From the NCBI GenBank assembly GCA_964036045.1, contig OZ038385.1:16250240-16314239 (forward strand): DNA of 64,000 nt, read 5' to 3'. The number at the start of each line of letters is the position of its first letter. Positions within the stretch are counted from its first letter, which is position 1. The stretch comes from Eutreptiella sp. 'Long Island Sound 2002' (lineage: Eukaryota > Euglenozoa > Euglenophyceae > Eutreptiales > Eutreptiaceae). The notes below the pieces were generated by a model. The model searched no databases, had not been told where the DNA came from, and worked only from the letters and a program-made list of their open reading frames with translations. Shown one piece after another: positions 33,242-45,100 of the stretch. Made by a program: the position numbers and the translations under genes.

Positions 33242-33768
33242 GCCATCCTCCGCTCAAGATGTTCCTCATGTGCCCGAACAGGGAGCACTCCCCAATGCAC
33301 CTATGGCAGATTCGAGCCCACGAAAGGTTAGTGTGACCTCCTCGCAACAATTAGCTTGGTCTGTGGACCTGCTTGCTGATTGTAAGTCGGAATGGGATTA
33401 TGAAGAGCGACCCTTTAAATTGACTGAGGTTTCCCTCAAGCGGTCTTTGGACCAAGGGCGCGAAGAGTATAAGGCTGCTGCTAGCTATGCGGCTCCCCCA
33501 AGTGCAGTGTTTGTATAGTGCTGACATTTTTCCCCATGCCGGTGGCAGGGTTTTTATTCACGTTATCCAACATTTGATTTCGTATGTCATTCTTTTGCTT
33601 TGCTTCTCAAAGTGTGCTTTGGCAGGCAAGAGGGACCCACACCGGACACCGGGGGGGTTCATATAAAGTGGATCATCTTGGTACCCTGGCGTTGGCCGGA
33701 TAACCCGATTTTTTTTCGCAAAAAGAATGGGCTATAAAACCCATTTTTAAACAAAACGGGCTATTAAC

Positions 33769-35189
33769 CCGGTTTTTTTTGCCAAAAAAACCCCCGATGT
33801 CTATGTTGTGATGTTGGGATCATGCCTAGAAGCCTTTGGGAATGAGTATTCTGTGGACGATCTGCAGGTCTGTAGGTTTATGCGTTCGATTGCTTTGCAT
33901 TGTGTGCACTTTGCATGAGGATTGAGGAGTGCTATAGACTGCTGAACCTGCTGTCTTTGGGTACAATGTGCCATAAGTCCAGAAGTAGTCCGGCAATTGT
34001 TGCACTACCTTTGCATGTCTCCATTGCTTAGATCCACAACACAACACGACACAACAGAACGCAACACATCACAACGCAACACGACACAGCACGAAATCCC
34101 CATCTTCTAGGGCCATGGGGTGGACAAAGAGGGGGGAGGGGGGGTTGTCACGTCCGTGTTGGGCCTGTGGTGACACAACACAGAAGGGGGAGGGGGGGTA
34201 TTTTTCAACACCGTGTTGGCGAGCTATGTTAACACACCAATTGCCCCAACAAGGGGGACAAAGAATCTTTCTTGCGAGTTCTTTCCAACATGGCCTTGCA
34301 ACAACCTTGCTCCCTCAAGGAACGAGGTGTCTCCTAATCAAGCAACTTCGTCCATCATAGCCTCGTTTTTGGGAACTACGAAAGGAGGTATGCATCTTGC
34401 GGCATTCCCGAGCGTGCTCGTTGTTGGCATACTATCCGTGAGTGCAAGTGATCTTTCGTCGTTCCATTCCCTCGAATCAAAGTTGCCGGCAGCTGGAGCT
34501 CAATCCACTCAAGGGTTTTGTTCTAAGGATGGCCATTCGAATTTGTCACAATCAATTAGTGGCTTGCGCTTGACATTATGTTGCTTCGAGACAACCACCA
34601 GAAACACTGTAAAATGCGATTGTCCAGGCTACACTTGCAACCTGGGCGTACGAGTGGCCTGAATTAAAAGTGGCAAAAGACGTCTCAGAGACCCATGGCG
34701 GGTGGCACAACTGCCGCTCCGGAATGGGCAGCGGGGGGGGGAGGGGGGCTCTTCAAAAACATCAACCTTCAAACCACCCCCTTTGCCACATCGATGAAAT
34801 CACACATCACAAATTTTGACACCCTTAGAGTTGTAAGTTCACATCTCTTGCGGTACCAAGTGGGACTTGAGCTTACCCTGTGCTACCCACGTGGTCCACA
34901 TCGCCAGGGAGCATCCACGTACCTCTCTGAGGGGGAGTGTTGAACGCCAAGGCATATGTGATACAGGGGACACTCTTGTTTGCAGCCCGCAAGGGCATGT
35001 CGGCCATGGCACACATTGTAGGATTATGGCCGAGAAGCCTGCTGGATGAAGAGGACATTGTGGCAAGTTTGCCAAAACAGTCTTCGAAGTGCGGGGTACC
35101 GTTGGCGTTCCATTTTTTGAAACAAACAGGTGCTCTACCACACAAGTATACGGGGATGGTTCCACCCAGATAAATGCTTGCTGTTCCAG
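33769..35189. other. No supported gene
   Basis: Contains an ACAAC/ACGAC-rich stretch (34033-34090) and G-rich blocks (34125-34200, 34725-34750). A plus-strand frame at 34213-34662 ends in a Cys-containing segment ('VKCDCPGYTCNLGVRVA'), but has no recognisable domain. Confidence 0.45.
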
Positions 35190-35360
35190 GTGACCTTCCA
35201 GGACATGTGCGTGAAGTTTACAGCCATGGGCCTCTGGGACTCGCACCTGCAGGGCCGTGTGGGGCAGATTATTCAGTGCAGCCCACGTGCACAGCAGGTC
35301 AACTGCGAAAAGCACACCCGACTATTGAATCTTTGGTGGGGAAGCGCCATCGCACCTCAG
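35190..35360 (+). CDS. Internal exon, probably upstream part of the hydroxylase gene
   Basis: A 57-codon exon bounded by an acceptor (CTGTTCCAG, ending at 35189) and a donor (GTGAGG at 35361), phase 0 at both ends. The peptide contains 'VTFQDMCVKFTAMGLWD' and 'LNLWWGSAIAPQ'. Its phase and strand allow a direct join to the exon at 36166, which begins in phase 0. I do not recognise the segment, so its membership of the same gene is inferred. Confidence 0.5.
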
Positions 35361-36165
35361 GTGAGGGTGTGCAAAGGGCCCAATAGTAGGTTGGTGATGT
35401 GATTTCGTCTCACTGTTGTATAGCACTATTTGGTTCCTCGTGGACCACGGGCTTCTTCCTGTCCGCACACCTGGCCCCATAATTTACGTTCATGAATTCC
35501 AGTGGTATGGGGCATACATTGCATGCTCCGCATCATGTTCAATGTCGTTCAAGGGCAGCATCGCAATGGCTAATATGATAACGGTAGTTCGCTAGGAATT
35601 GCCTAAAGTATGGCTGGTCGGCGTGCCGAACTTGTGACTGGACATGTGACCAGCCCCCTTGAAGGCAATGGCTGCGGAATTAGACAGCGAGGGACGGCAA
35701 GCAATTCACACTATTTCACTGTCATTAGACTAGGGCAAGGCAGGTTGAGCCAACTCCAAGCCCACTCCTTAAGGGAAGCGTGTGGGTAGCTTTGCTCTGC
35801 ACACACAACTTGGTCTTTCCATTGCAAAGGCGATGAGAGCATTGCAGGCAAATGCGAGCCATCGACATTGACGAGGGGCTGTTCCACAAAGGATGGTGCT
35901 TCGGCGGTACTACCCCAAGACGACGAAAAGGTGATGGTTGCCCTTGTACATTGCTACAAGGTTTCGTTTCTCATCCGATGGTGGGGTGAAAGGATTGAAG
36001 CTGCCCAATCCCATCAGATCCATTGATTCATTAACATTGATCACTCGCATTAGCACCGTCTTGATGGGTTCCCAAGCAGACTGACGGCTTACTACGAGTA
36101 TTGATTTGATGGGTCAGAATTGGCACCAATGGATCCGACGCTTCCGCGTGTTGTTTGCACTGCAG

Positions 36166-39100
36166 TGGACGCAACTCGTGGATGCGTTAGACGCCACCGG
36201 ATATTTTCAACACGGCGGATTCCTAGGATGTGACCATGGCACGCATATCTACACGGCTGCGATGCAGAAGTATTCAAGTGGATTGTTCAAAAAGGCTGCC
36301 GTGGGCCAAGGTATGAGGGTTGGCAGTGGCAGCCGAGAAGGATGACCACAGGCAAGGGGTATTGCGGCGGTTCAGCAACTGCAGGTTGAGCAGGGAAGCA
36401 GCAGTCACCGACAACAACATATGCGGCTCGTTGGGTGCTTTGGGAGGTTCACTGATGCATCTATCAGAATTTTCTGTTTTTATGGTGAGCGGTCAACAGT
36501 TTTGTTGCCCCCACTTACGTGCAGTCAACATGCTCAGAATTCAACGGACAAAGCAAGAAAACCCATAAACCCTGCTGTCTTGGGGTCCGGGGAAGCAAAT
36601 CATCTTCATTACCCCTGCTGTCTCACGGTCCCAGAAGTGGTTGAATCCAAATGGTCACACAACGCGTGCTATGTTGGGGTCGCCAACCCTCCGCCCTCAC
36701 CCTGAGAGCGTTGGGGTCCAGAACTATATTGAAGCTACCATGGCCTTGTCCAAGCATGGCGTGGCGTAGCAGTCCCATCTGACCATTTGTACCGACCAAG
36801 AAAGTCGGCACAATTGCAAGCGGGTTGTTGTGGGAAAGAGGAGCTGCGTCATGCCTGTGACAAGGTCCCCTCGGCTCATAACAGCAACAAGTCGGTGGTT
36901 TGGAGTGAAACTCGGCGATTGTTGATGTAACAGGGCCCAAAGCCCGCGGCACACTCCTTTTGACTTGTCCCTTCAGCGCTCCTGAGAACGAGATTCCTTC
37001 AAGAGGACACTTGGGGTGGAGGGGGGGGGTTGCAGGTGCAGGTCTGTGCTTGAAGAAGAGGAGGACCAAAAGTAGTCTCGGGCATGGTGGCACACTAGCG
37101 ACTGGAAAAGCGGTTGAGAGCGAAATTGGGCGGTTGCAACAGTTGGAGACAGATCGGAGGGGCGGTTGGGAAGGGAGTGGGTTGCATCACTCCCTTCAAG
37201 CGGAGGCCTGAGCTGGTGTGCCCCCAGAAATTGAGCTCAGGACATTCTTGTAGAGCAGCCCAAAGGAGGGGACCATGCTTACACAAGGCTGTGCCGTGCA
37301 CGACCGACCGACAAGCGGTTCTTGCGCGTTGCGCCCACAGTCACGCCCAAAGCAGCAAACTGTAGGGCACGCACAGCCACATGGGGCAAACATACTGCCC
37401 GACGTCCCCTCTGGTGTACGGTCCGAGGCCCCTGACAGTGCTGCCTCGCGCAGGTTATGCAAGAAATACGTCCCGCGAGCGCTCAAAGCAACCTGCAGCC
37501 CTTCCGCCACGCAGCGCGTAGGCCAGTGCGTGCACGCTGCCCTGGTTGCGCGAGCTGGCTGCTGGCCCTCTCGTGCCGCGCTTCAAGCTAGGACCGGTCA
37601 CCATTCCAAGGGCACGACAACACCCAATCCCCCAAGATTTCCGGTAGGAATTGGCAGCCAATTTGGCATATTGGCATGTTTTCGCCAGCAATTTTCTTCA
37701 ATTTCATGGTTCACCCCCTCCGTCCCCGCTCTGCGACTGCATGGCTCTGCCTTTTGCTGCCCATCTGCCTGCCTCTACTGGTGCATCCCCCCCCCCCCGC
37801 CCATTCCCTTTGAAAGCAGTGCTGTACATGATGGCAGGTGCAATGCAGCGTCTAGATGCTGTGTCCAGAGCCGATTCGATCATGTTCGTGGATTTGGAGG
37901 GTGGGTCTGACAGGGCAGTACCTGAGCTTCAGCCTCTGATTTGGAAAGTGAAGGAGATACAGAGGTTCATAGAGAGGTTTGTGTTAATGTGCATTTGCAT
38001 CGCCCATCTCCTTAGACCCACATGTCTGACTCATGAGCAATCTGCTTCACGCATGCAGTCGGTCATTGAAGGGGCAGTCTTACCGTGCGCTTTTTTTTTT
38101 TCGTGTTTTCAGCATTTCTGGCTTTGTTCCGTCAATTTGCCACATTGTTCGCTATACTGTTCTGTTGCGTTGTGTTGCAGGGTTAACACAGCATTGTGTC
38201 CGCGTTTGGGTGTGTATGTGTGCAAATGTGTGTGCTAATCTTGCAGTGCCCCCCGCAGTGTGCAATATGTGTACTTATCTTAGAACAGAGGAAATATAGT
38301 GGTATATTCATACAAGCAGTCTTTAGGTAACATATACCCCCGGATACCATTGTTTCCCTATTTATTTCCTGCATTTCCCCTTGCGGGCCTCTTCCTCTTC
38401 AAATGGTGCACTTAGTGCCCGTCCCCAATCTGGAACGGGCCATGTATCCATTTTGAGTCCTCCCCGCTTTGGGGACCCCTAAGACGGTAGGGTGATGTAG
38501 ATGCTTCTGATTTCCTCCGTGCGTCGGGCGCGGGGACCCCTAAGACAGCAGGGGTTATGTAGCCATTTTGCCCACATGTGGACCCCCGGAACATCACAGG
38601 TTATGTAGCCACTTTTGACTTCCTCCCCATGATGGGCGCCCGGGACCCCGGAGACGGCACGGGTTACGAAGCCACTTATGATTTCGTCTCCGCTTTGGGG
38701 ACTCTCAAGACGTGCTATTCCAACCCAAGTATGAAGATGAGGTCTATAAACTATTGTTGTTGATCAACCTGTTGGGGCAATATTTTTGCGTTGGTGGGCT
38801 TGCCTGCGGCGTTCGAAGCGACACGCAGATCTTGAAAGAAGTTGGGCCCCAGCTCAAAGCCCTCAAGAAGGGGGGAGGTGATCCACACGGATCACCTGAG
38901 ATGGCAAGCCAAGTATAGCGATGGGCACTCCTTCACCCAGGGCCATGGAGAGCATCCGTTTGCCCAATTGCACACTTGGGCCGACTCCCACTCGGGCTCG
39001 GATTCCCAGCCTAGCTCCAACTCCAACTCCAACTCCAACTCCAACTACTATTCCAACTCAAGGTCAAGCTTGACCTCATCCTCCGCGGACCCTTTGTCGT

Positions 39101-42100
39101 CCAAACGCAACCACTCACTTGATGGCGTACACACAATTGAAACGTGAAACGAATTGAAACACCTATGTCGTATGAGTGGGCACCCTACCGAAGCGCGAAC
39201 TGCCGATGTCATAGGAATGGGCACCCTATGATGTTGGGAATTAGGCAACAACGTGTGATGGTGGGACCAATATTGTGCTGTGGTGGGAGGTTTGGGCAAA
39301 CAATAACATGTATGCAAACAACCATGCAGTATTTCAAGGTTAGGGTTGGGAGTGCTTATTGCGCGCCGCAGGGTAAGGGAAATTCGCTTTAGTGTACACT
39401 GTCCAGGAAATATACAACAAAACGGAACAAAAAAATTCCATGCTCATTGATCTGTTGACACCATCGCTCTCTACCTCTCCACAGAGCAGCGACTACGGTC
39501 CTGGCTCAACATGCAAAGCGTGGTAGGAATCCCACCCTTCTACTGTGTTTGAGGCGGAGGGACGGCATCCCCTCCGTAAGAAGTAGTAGAGCCCAATGCT
39601 ACTCCTTCCCCCATGCACCTTGAATCAGGCAACATGTATGTAAATAATCCCTCAGCCACGCTATGGTCGTGTGAAGGTGTGTAAGTGTGTCAGTGTGTAT
39701 GGGTGTATCTTGCAGCACTATATATACGTGGTTGCGTTACTTACTATTTTGAGTACCTATTTTTGTGAGGTTTGGATTCATTGAGAGGTTGATGAACTAG
39801 TGCAACACACCTCGTTGCACATTTTTTTCCATAAAATCATTGCATGTGCTCCAGATGCGCAATGTGCCGCATAACGTCTGTCCAATCTTGTGTGACACGA
39901 GGTGGAGGTTATTTGGGTGCAGTCCTCGATAATCCGTTATTATTCGTTGTTAGTGCTTGCGCATACCATGACAAACTACGCCTGCACCCCCAAGTGGCTG
40001 CTTTGTCTCCTCTTTACTGTGCAGTCAATGTTCGATGCAGTTCACCAGGCTGTCCGTGCAGTTGGGGTACTATCCTGGCGATGGTTTTGGGTATGTGGGC
40101 AGCCTCGTTCTTGCATTCCAACTCCTCGCCAGCATGTCCCAGACCTCTGCATTTGATTCAGCTTGCTGATGAGGGCCCCAAAGCATGTCCTTACTGCAGG
40201 TGCAAGCCTGACCTTTAAGGATTCGAGTTCGACGGGGCGATTGCCATGGCCTGCAGACACAATGTCACCCCACACCCCCTCCTGTGATGCTTATCTGGTA
40301 TTAAGGTTGGTCACAACTTGTGGGCATTTCCGAGGCACCCACAGGCCTGAGGACAAAACACATTCAACACAGGTGTTGATCAAATACACAAATGTCATCA
40401 GCCGCAGCGGACACGGTGCCAATGCAAATCAAATGAATGGTAACGACCACAGGCAAAATCTTGTATTGACAACAAAAACCGTTCTGCTGGCCGGTCACTT
40501 GTAGGTGAACTACTAAGCGCACGCAGTACCAAAGCGCAAAAAAATGGCTCGGAGATTGCGGAGCGGCTTCAACACAGCAAACGATTGTAGGTTCTGCAAA
40601 ACAATCCAGTTAGTGGGGGCGCCGGTTTTGTGGGGGGAGAGTAGAAAGTGTTTTCCGGTGCTCACATTTGCAGCCAATTTTGTGTGGGGGGTTGGCAATT
40701 CCCCCATACCTTCAACCCCCTCAAATCAGGGGCCAATTTCACAATTCGCCCCGATTTTGTGCCCCAATTTGTGGGATTTTTCGAGCCCTGCTAATACTTG
40801 ACAGTTCTTCGTGTCCACCCGTCTTACTTCTTGTGTTTGTGTGGATATGAAGCAATATTATCAGAACCAATTTGTTGATGTTGGACAGAGGGTGTTGGCT
40901 GTTGTTGCCAAAGACAAAAAGTCCCAGTTGCTGTTCTTTGATGAACTTCGGGAATTTGACCCCAAGCAACAAGACAGCGTGCCAAATGATCTACAGTCTT
41001 GCCCTAATTTGCTGTCATCAGAGCTTCAAAAGCTCTTGCATACATCAGGTGAATGGCAACCACATTGGAAGCAGCAAGTCATTGATAGTCCTGAGTGTGA
41101 CCTGCTCAATGGTGGGGAAATGCAGGTGCTTTCATGGGTCTGCTAAACCTGGCTAACGAAGCTTTGAATGCGCTCAAGTGTCCACCAGTGTTGCTGACAG
41201 AAATGCAATTGTGAAAGGCTGGACCTCTGAAAACCTCGCTGAAAACCTGCTGAAAGTGGTCCCCGATTTATTGCCCCGACTTGTTGGAAATTCCCCCTCC
41301 CCCGATTTCGGGGGGGGGGGGGCGTTGTACCTTTCTCTGTCCCCCCACCCACCGTTATTCACCAACAGGTATGTAAGACATAGGGACGTGCATCTGGATG
41401 ATGGGAAGAGTCCCGCCCAAGAGAAGCGTCGCATCACCGTGCTTTATTACCTGAACGGGGGTATGCAATGAACATGTCCTACCTCCATGCCAATCTTCAT
41501 CCCCCCCCCCCCAGCCCACCTGTTTTTTTATTCGGTCACCCCCCCCAGCCCATCCATTCCAATTCCCCCACCGCTGGGTGGGGTGTCCACTTGGACATTG
41601 GCCTCTCATGCCCTTGCTCTCCTGGTCTGGCCTATCTTTACCTCCCTACACCCACCTCCGTTCCAGTGTGCCAACGGAGCCCCCAGACTGTCCCTGTTTC
41701 AGTGCTTGGCGTCGGGTCCACACAGAGGAGGGCAAGCACACTCTCCATTGGTCCAAGAAGTTGTCCTCTCCCTGGCACGGATCACTGTTCATACCAGTGC
41801 AGCCTTCGTTTGGAGGGGGAGGGATGGGTTGGGTGTTTTCCATCAGACGGTGGCAGCATGATGGATGCCCATGCCCATGACGTATATGCCCTAACCATGA
41901 CAAAGGAAAAACTGAAAGCATAAACATGAACAGGGATGGGCGGTGGGGATTTGGCATGACGCCTGCATGGATGGCTGGCGCCTGCACGCAACACAACACA
42001 ACACAACACAACACAACACAACACAACACAACACAACACAACACAACACAACACAACACAACACAACACAACACAACACAACACAACACAACACAACACA

Positions 42101-45100
42101 ACACAACACAACACAACACAACACAACACAACACAACACATGCACTGCCCACTGCCTGCAGGCAGTGGGCAGTGCATTGTAGGAGTTCCACTGCCCACCG
42201 CCCCCAGGCCGTGAGGCAGTGCATTGCAGGAGTTCCACTGCCCACTGCCCCCAGGCCGTGTGGCGGTGCATAGCAGGAGGTCCACTGCCCACTGCCCCCA
42301 GGCAGTGAGGCAGTGCACTGCAGGAGTTGCTCTGCCCACTGCTCCCAGGCCGTGAGGCAGTGCATTGCAGGAGTTCCACTGCCCACTGCCCCCAGGCCGT
42401 GTGGCGGTGCATAGCAGGAGTTCCACTGCCCACCGCCCCCAGTGTGGCGGTGCTTAGCAGGAGCTCCACTGCCCACGAGAGGCAGTGAGGTAGTGCATTG
42501 CAGGAGTTGCTCTGCCCACTACCCCCAAGCAGTGAGGCAGTGCATTGCAGAAGTTCCATTGCCCACTGCCCACTGCCCACAAGTGCAGTGCAGCAGGGCA
42601 CACACAGTGCAAAGTGTGCGCAGCAATGCGGCACCGCAGACAAAGTACTGATGGAGCAGCGCAGCACACACGGTGCAGTGGGCCCACTTGACCCTGTGTG
42701 ACCGTGCACAGGCATCGGCAGAGCAGCACCGGCCAAGTGTGGCTGTGCACTGATCCCGGCTGTACAACAACACACCAGCACACAACGCGCACTAAGACAC
42801 ACAACCGTCGAGTTGACCTGTACCCGTGGGTAGACATCCCGGCCATTGCCTTCTGGTAACAGCGCCTTTGGCACAACACAACACAACACAACACAACACA
42901 ACACAACACAACACAACACAACACAACACAACACAACACAACACAACACAACACAACACAACACAACACAACACAACACAACACAACACAACACAACACA
43001 TCACAACACAACACAAACGCGGACACAAACACAAACACAGACACAAACACAAACACAAACACAAACACAAACACAAACACAAACACAAACACAAACACAA
43101 CACAACACAACACAACACAACACAACACAACACAACATAACACAACACAACACAACACAACACAACACAACAAAAACAAACACAAACACAAACACAAACA
43201 CAACACAACACAACACAACACACAGCACAAACACAACACAACACAACACACAACACAACACACACCACAACACAACACAACACAACAGGGGGCTCACCCA
43301 GATTTATCCACAGAGGGAAGTTGCAAGGATGCGTGTTTCCCTGTGTCCTCATTTGTTTCATAGACTGGGAAGAGAAGCATGGGGGCGCCCTGGCTCTGTA
43401 CCCGTGCTCTCGCAATCCCGAATGGCAGGCATTGAGCAACGACAGCAAAGAGACTGCCGCAGCAAAGGCTCTGGTGTGCCTCTCCTCCCCTTTGTGGGTC
43501 CTGGTGACTGCTGAGCATCCACAGCTGCCCGGCTGGTGTGATTTCCCCTTGCACACGTGACTGTGGCCACTGCATCTCCACAGTGTCATTGGGGCAGACC
43601 TGTGCGCTGCAGACACACAGTGCAATTCGACCTGAGGCACCCTCTACCCCACCCCAAATTTCTTGATTCAATCAATCCTCTAAGTTAGGTCTCAACCCCC
43701 CATCCCCAACCGCACACCACTGGGTCAGGAGCAGTGATCTCTACCATATTACCCGTGTTGTGCACTCTAACAAAGTACATGTGCTGCAAAAACCTCCACA
43801 TGCATTGTCCGTCTGTGGGATGGAAAGAGCCATTGCACGCTGTGCGCAGGGTGGTGGCATCAGAAGGGGGCTCCCCACCTGTCGCAATTGTTGAACCGGC
43901 CCGAACCTAGAGGGTGGACAACCAACCAACCTATCCACGCGTAGGGGAATCGCTCCTCAAAAGGTGAGCGCGTACGTACACCCGGAAATACCAACCAGCA
44001 TACTCACTCACTTTTATCCCCCCCCAAAACACACTCATGCCGCACCACGTGACGAGCAGCACAGGCAGCGAAAAAGGTCATTGTGTACATAAACGGCTTT
44101 CAGCGCTGTAAGGTGGAGGAAGTGCTGCAGCCCAGAGCAAGTTTGGAGTTGTACGGAACGATATTCAACGGGCAGCACGAAACGGGAATGCAGAGCAAGA
44201 TTCCCCAACTGACCCAACACATTGGGGAACCATGAGTCATGATGGGTTGGGGTCTCGGGTATAGTGGTGGTGCACGACGGTCGTGCGCCATCGTGCACCG
44301 GGTGCCCCATGGTGTATCTTCGTGCATGAAGAAGGAAGAAAAAGAAAAAGAAAAAGAAAAAGAAAAAGAAAAAAGAACAAAAATCGGTCGAATCATGTCC
44401 GTAGGAAAGCGAATGACTGGCACCAGTGGCCCCTAACCGACAGCAGTTTCGATCGGTCGGCGTTAATTAGCGGAGAGTTGCAGTCCCTGAATGCGGGCGA
44501 CAAGGGAAGGGGTGCTGTGCCTCGAAGAGCTGCCTGGCTGATGGATCCACTGGCCCTGGCCCATGCTACTGTCATTTTGCAGAACCGAGAGCAAGTGCGC
44601 GTGTCGGTGAGCCCCCGGTTGGACACAGCGGCGATATTCCTGTCTGATATGGAGCACGAGGTCGCTGCAGGTCTGCTCGAGCTGCATGTGGCAGTAGTCG
44701 AGGGTTTTTTGTTCGATGAGGAGAGCCGAGTTGGATCTCGATGGAAGGGTCAAGCCACGAGAACACGCGAGTGCAGTGACCAAGAAGGCTGTTGTTTAGC
44801 TCACAAGCCCCATAACACTTTGGAACTTCATTGCATTGATGGTTGGCCGTCCTGGTACTGTCGGAAAACCTGGTGTCCATTCTTTTAACCGAAAGTGAAT
44901 CAAACTGGCCATCTGAAGGTGCCGGCATTTTTGCGTGTGGCGTCACAGCCTTTCATGGTGGCGGTGGAAAGGACATGAGGGGATTCCTTCTGTCCTTCAC
45001 TGTTTGGGTGACTGTTTGAGTTATTTGTATCAAGGATCTATCGGATCAATATCGCGCAACGTGCAACAAGGGTCTATAGCTCAGTGGTAGAGCATTCGGC

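Larger units (their letters stand above)
25396..33518 (+). pseudogene. Exon-like ORF interrupted by the retroelement insertion
   Basis: The upstream part is open after an acceptor-like TTTTTAG (ending at 25397) to 25721 and contains 'LASQVLQRKLVFKDLARR' and 'LRETSKYFKVRPNTMM'. The downstream part, 33242-33518, contains 'LAWSVDLLADCKSEWDYE' and 'FKLTEVSLKRSLDQGR', then a stop. Removing 25722-33241 places the two parts in one reading frame (GT at the left edge plus G at the right makes a valine codon) with no lost or duplicated bases beyond at most one G. The protein is mostly helical by composition, with no family recognised. Confidence 0.5.
25254..33768. mobile_element. Host element with inverted ends, split by a retroelement
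   Basis: GTTAATAGCCCGTTTT at 25254-25269 is matched in reverse complement at 33753-33768. Around both are further inverted, degenerate copies of CGGGTT/AACCCG words separated by A or T runs (25225-25345 and 33695-33795). After removal of the 7.5-kb retroelement the interior would be about 1 kb with one exon-like ORF. This fits a short DNA element with multiple subterminal repeats that later received the retroelement. The outermost ends and any target duplication are not defined. Confidence 0.45.

Noticed and set aside
42454-43278. Cysteine-rich membrane-like protein
   Set aside because: Artefact of the TGTTG/TGTTTG reading of the simple-repeat tail.
41891-43640. Long Cys-Val-Val-Leu and Asn-Thr-Thr-Gln periodic ORFs
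   Set aside because: Translations of (ACAAC)n microsatellite in either direction.
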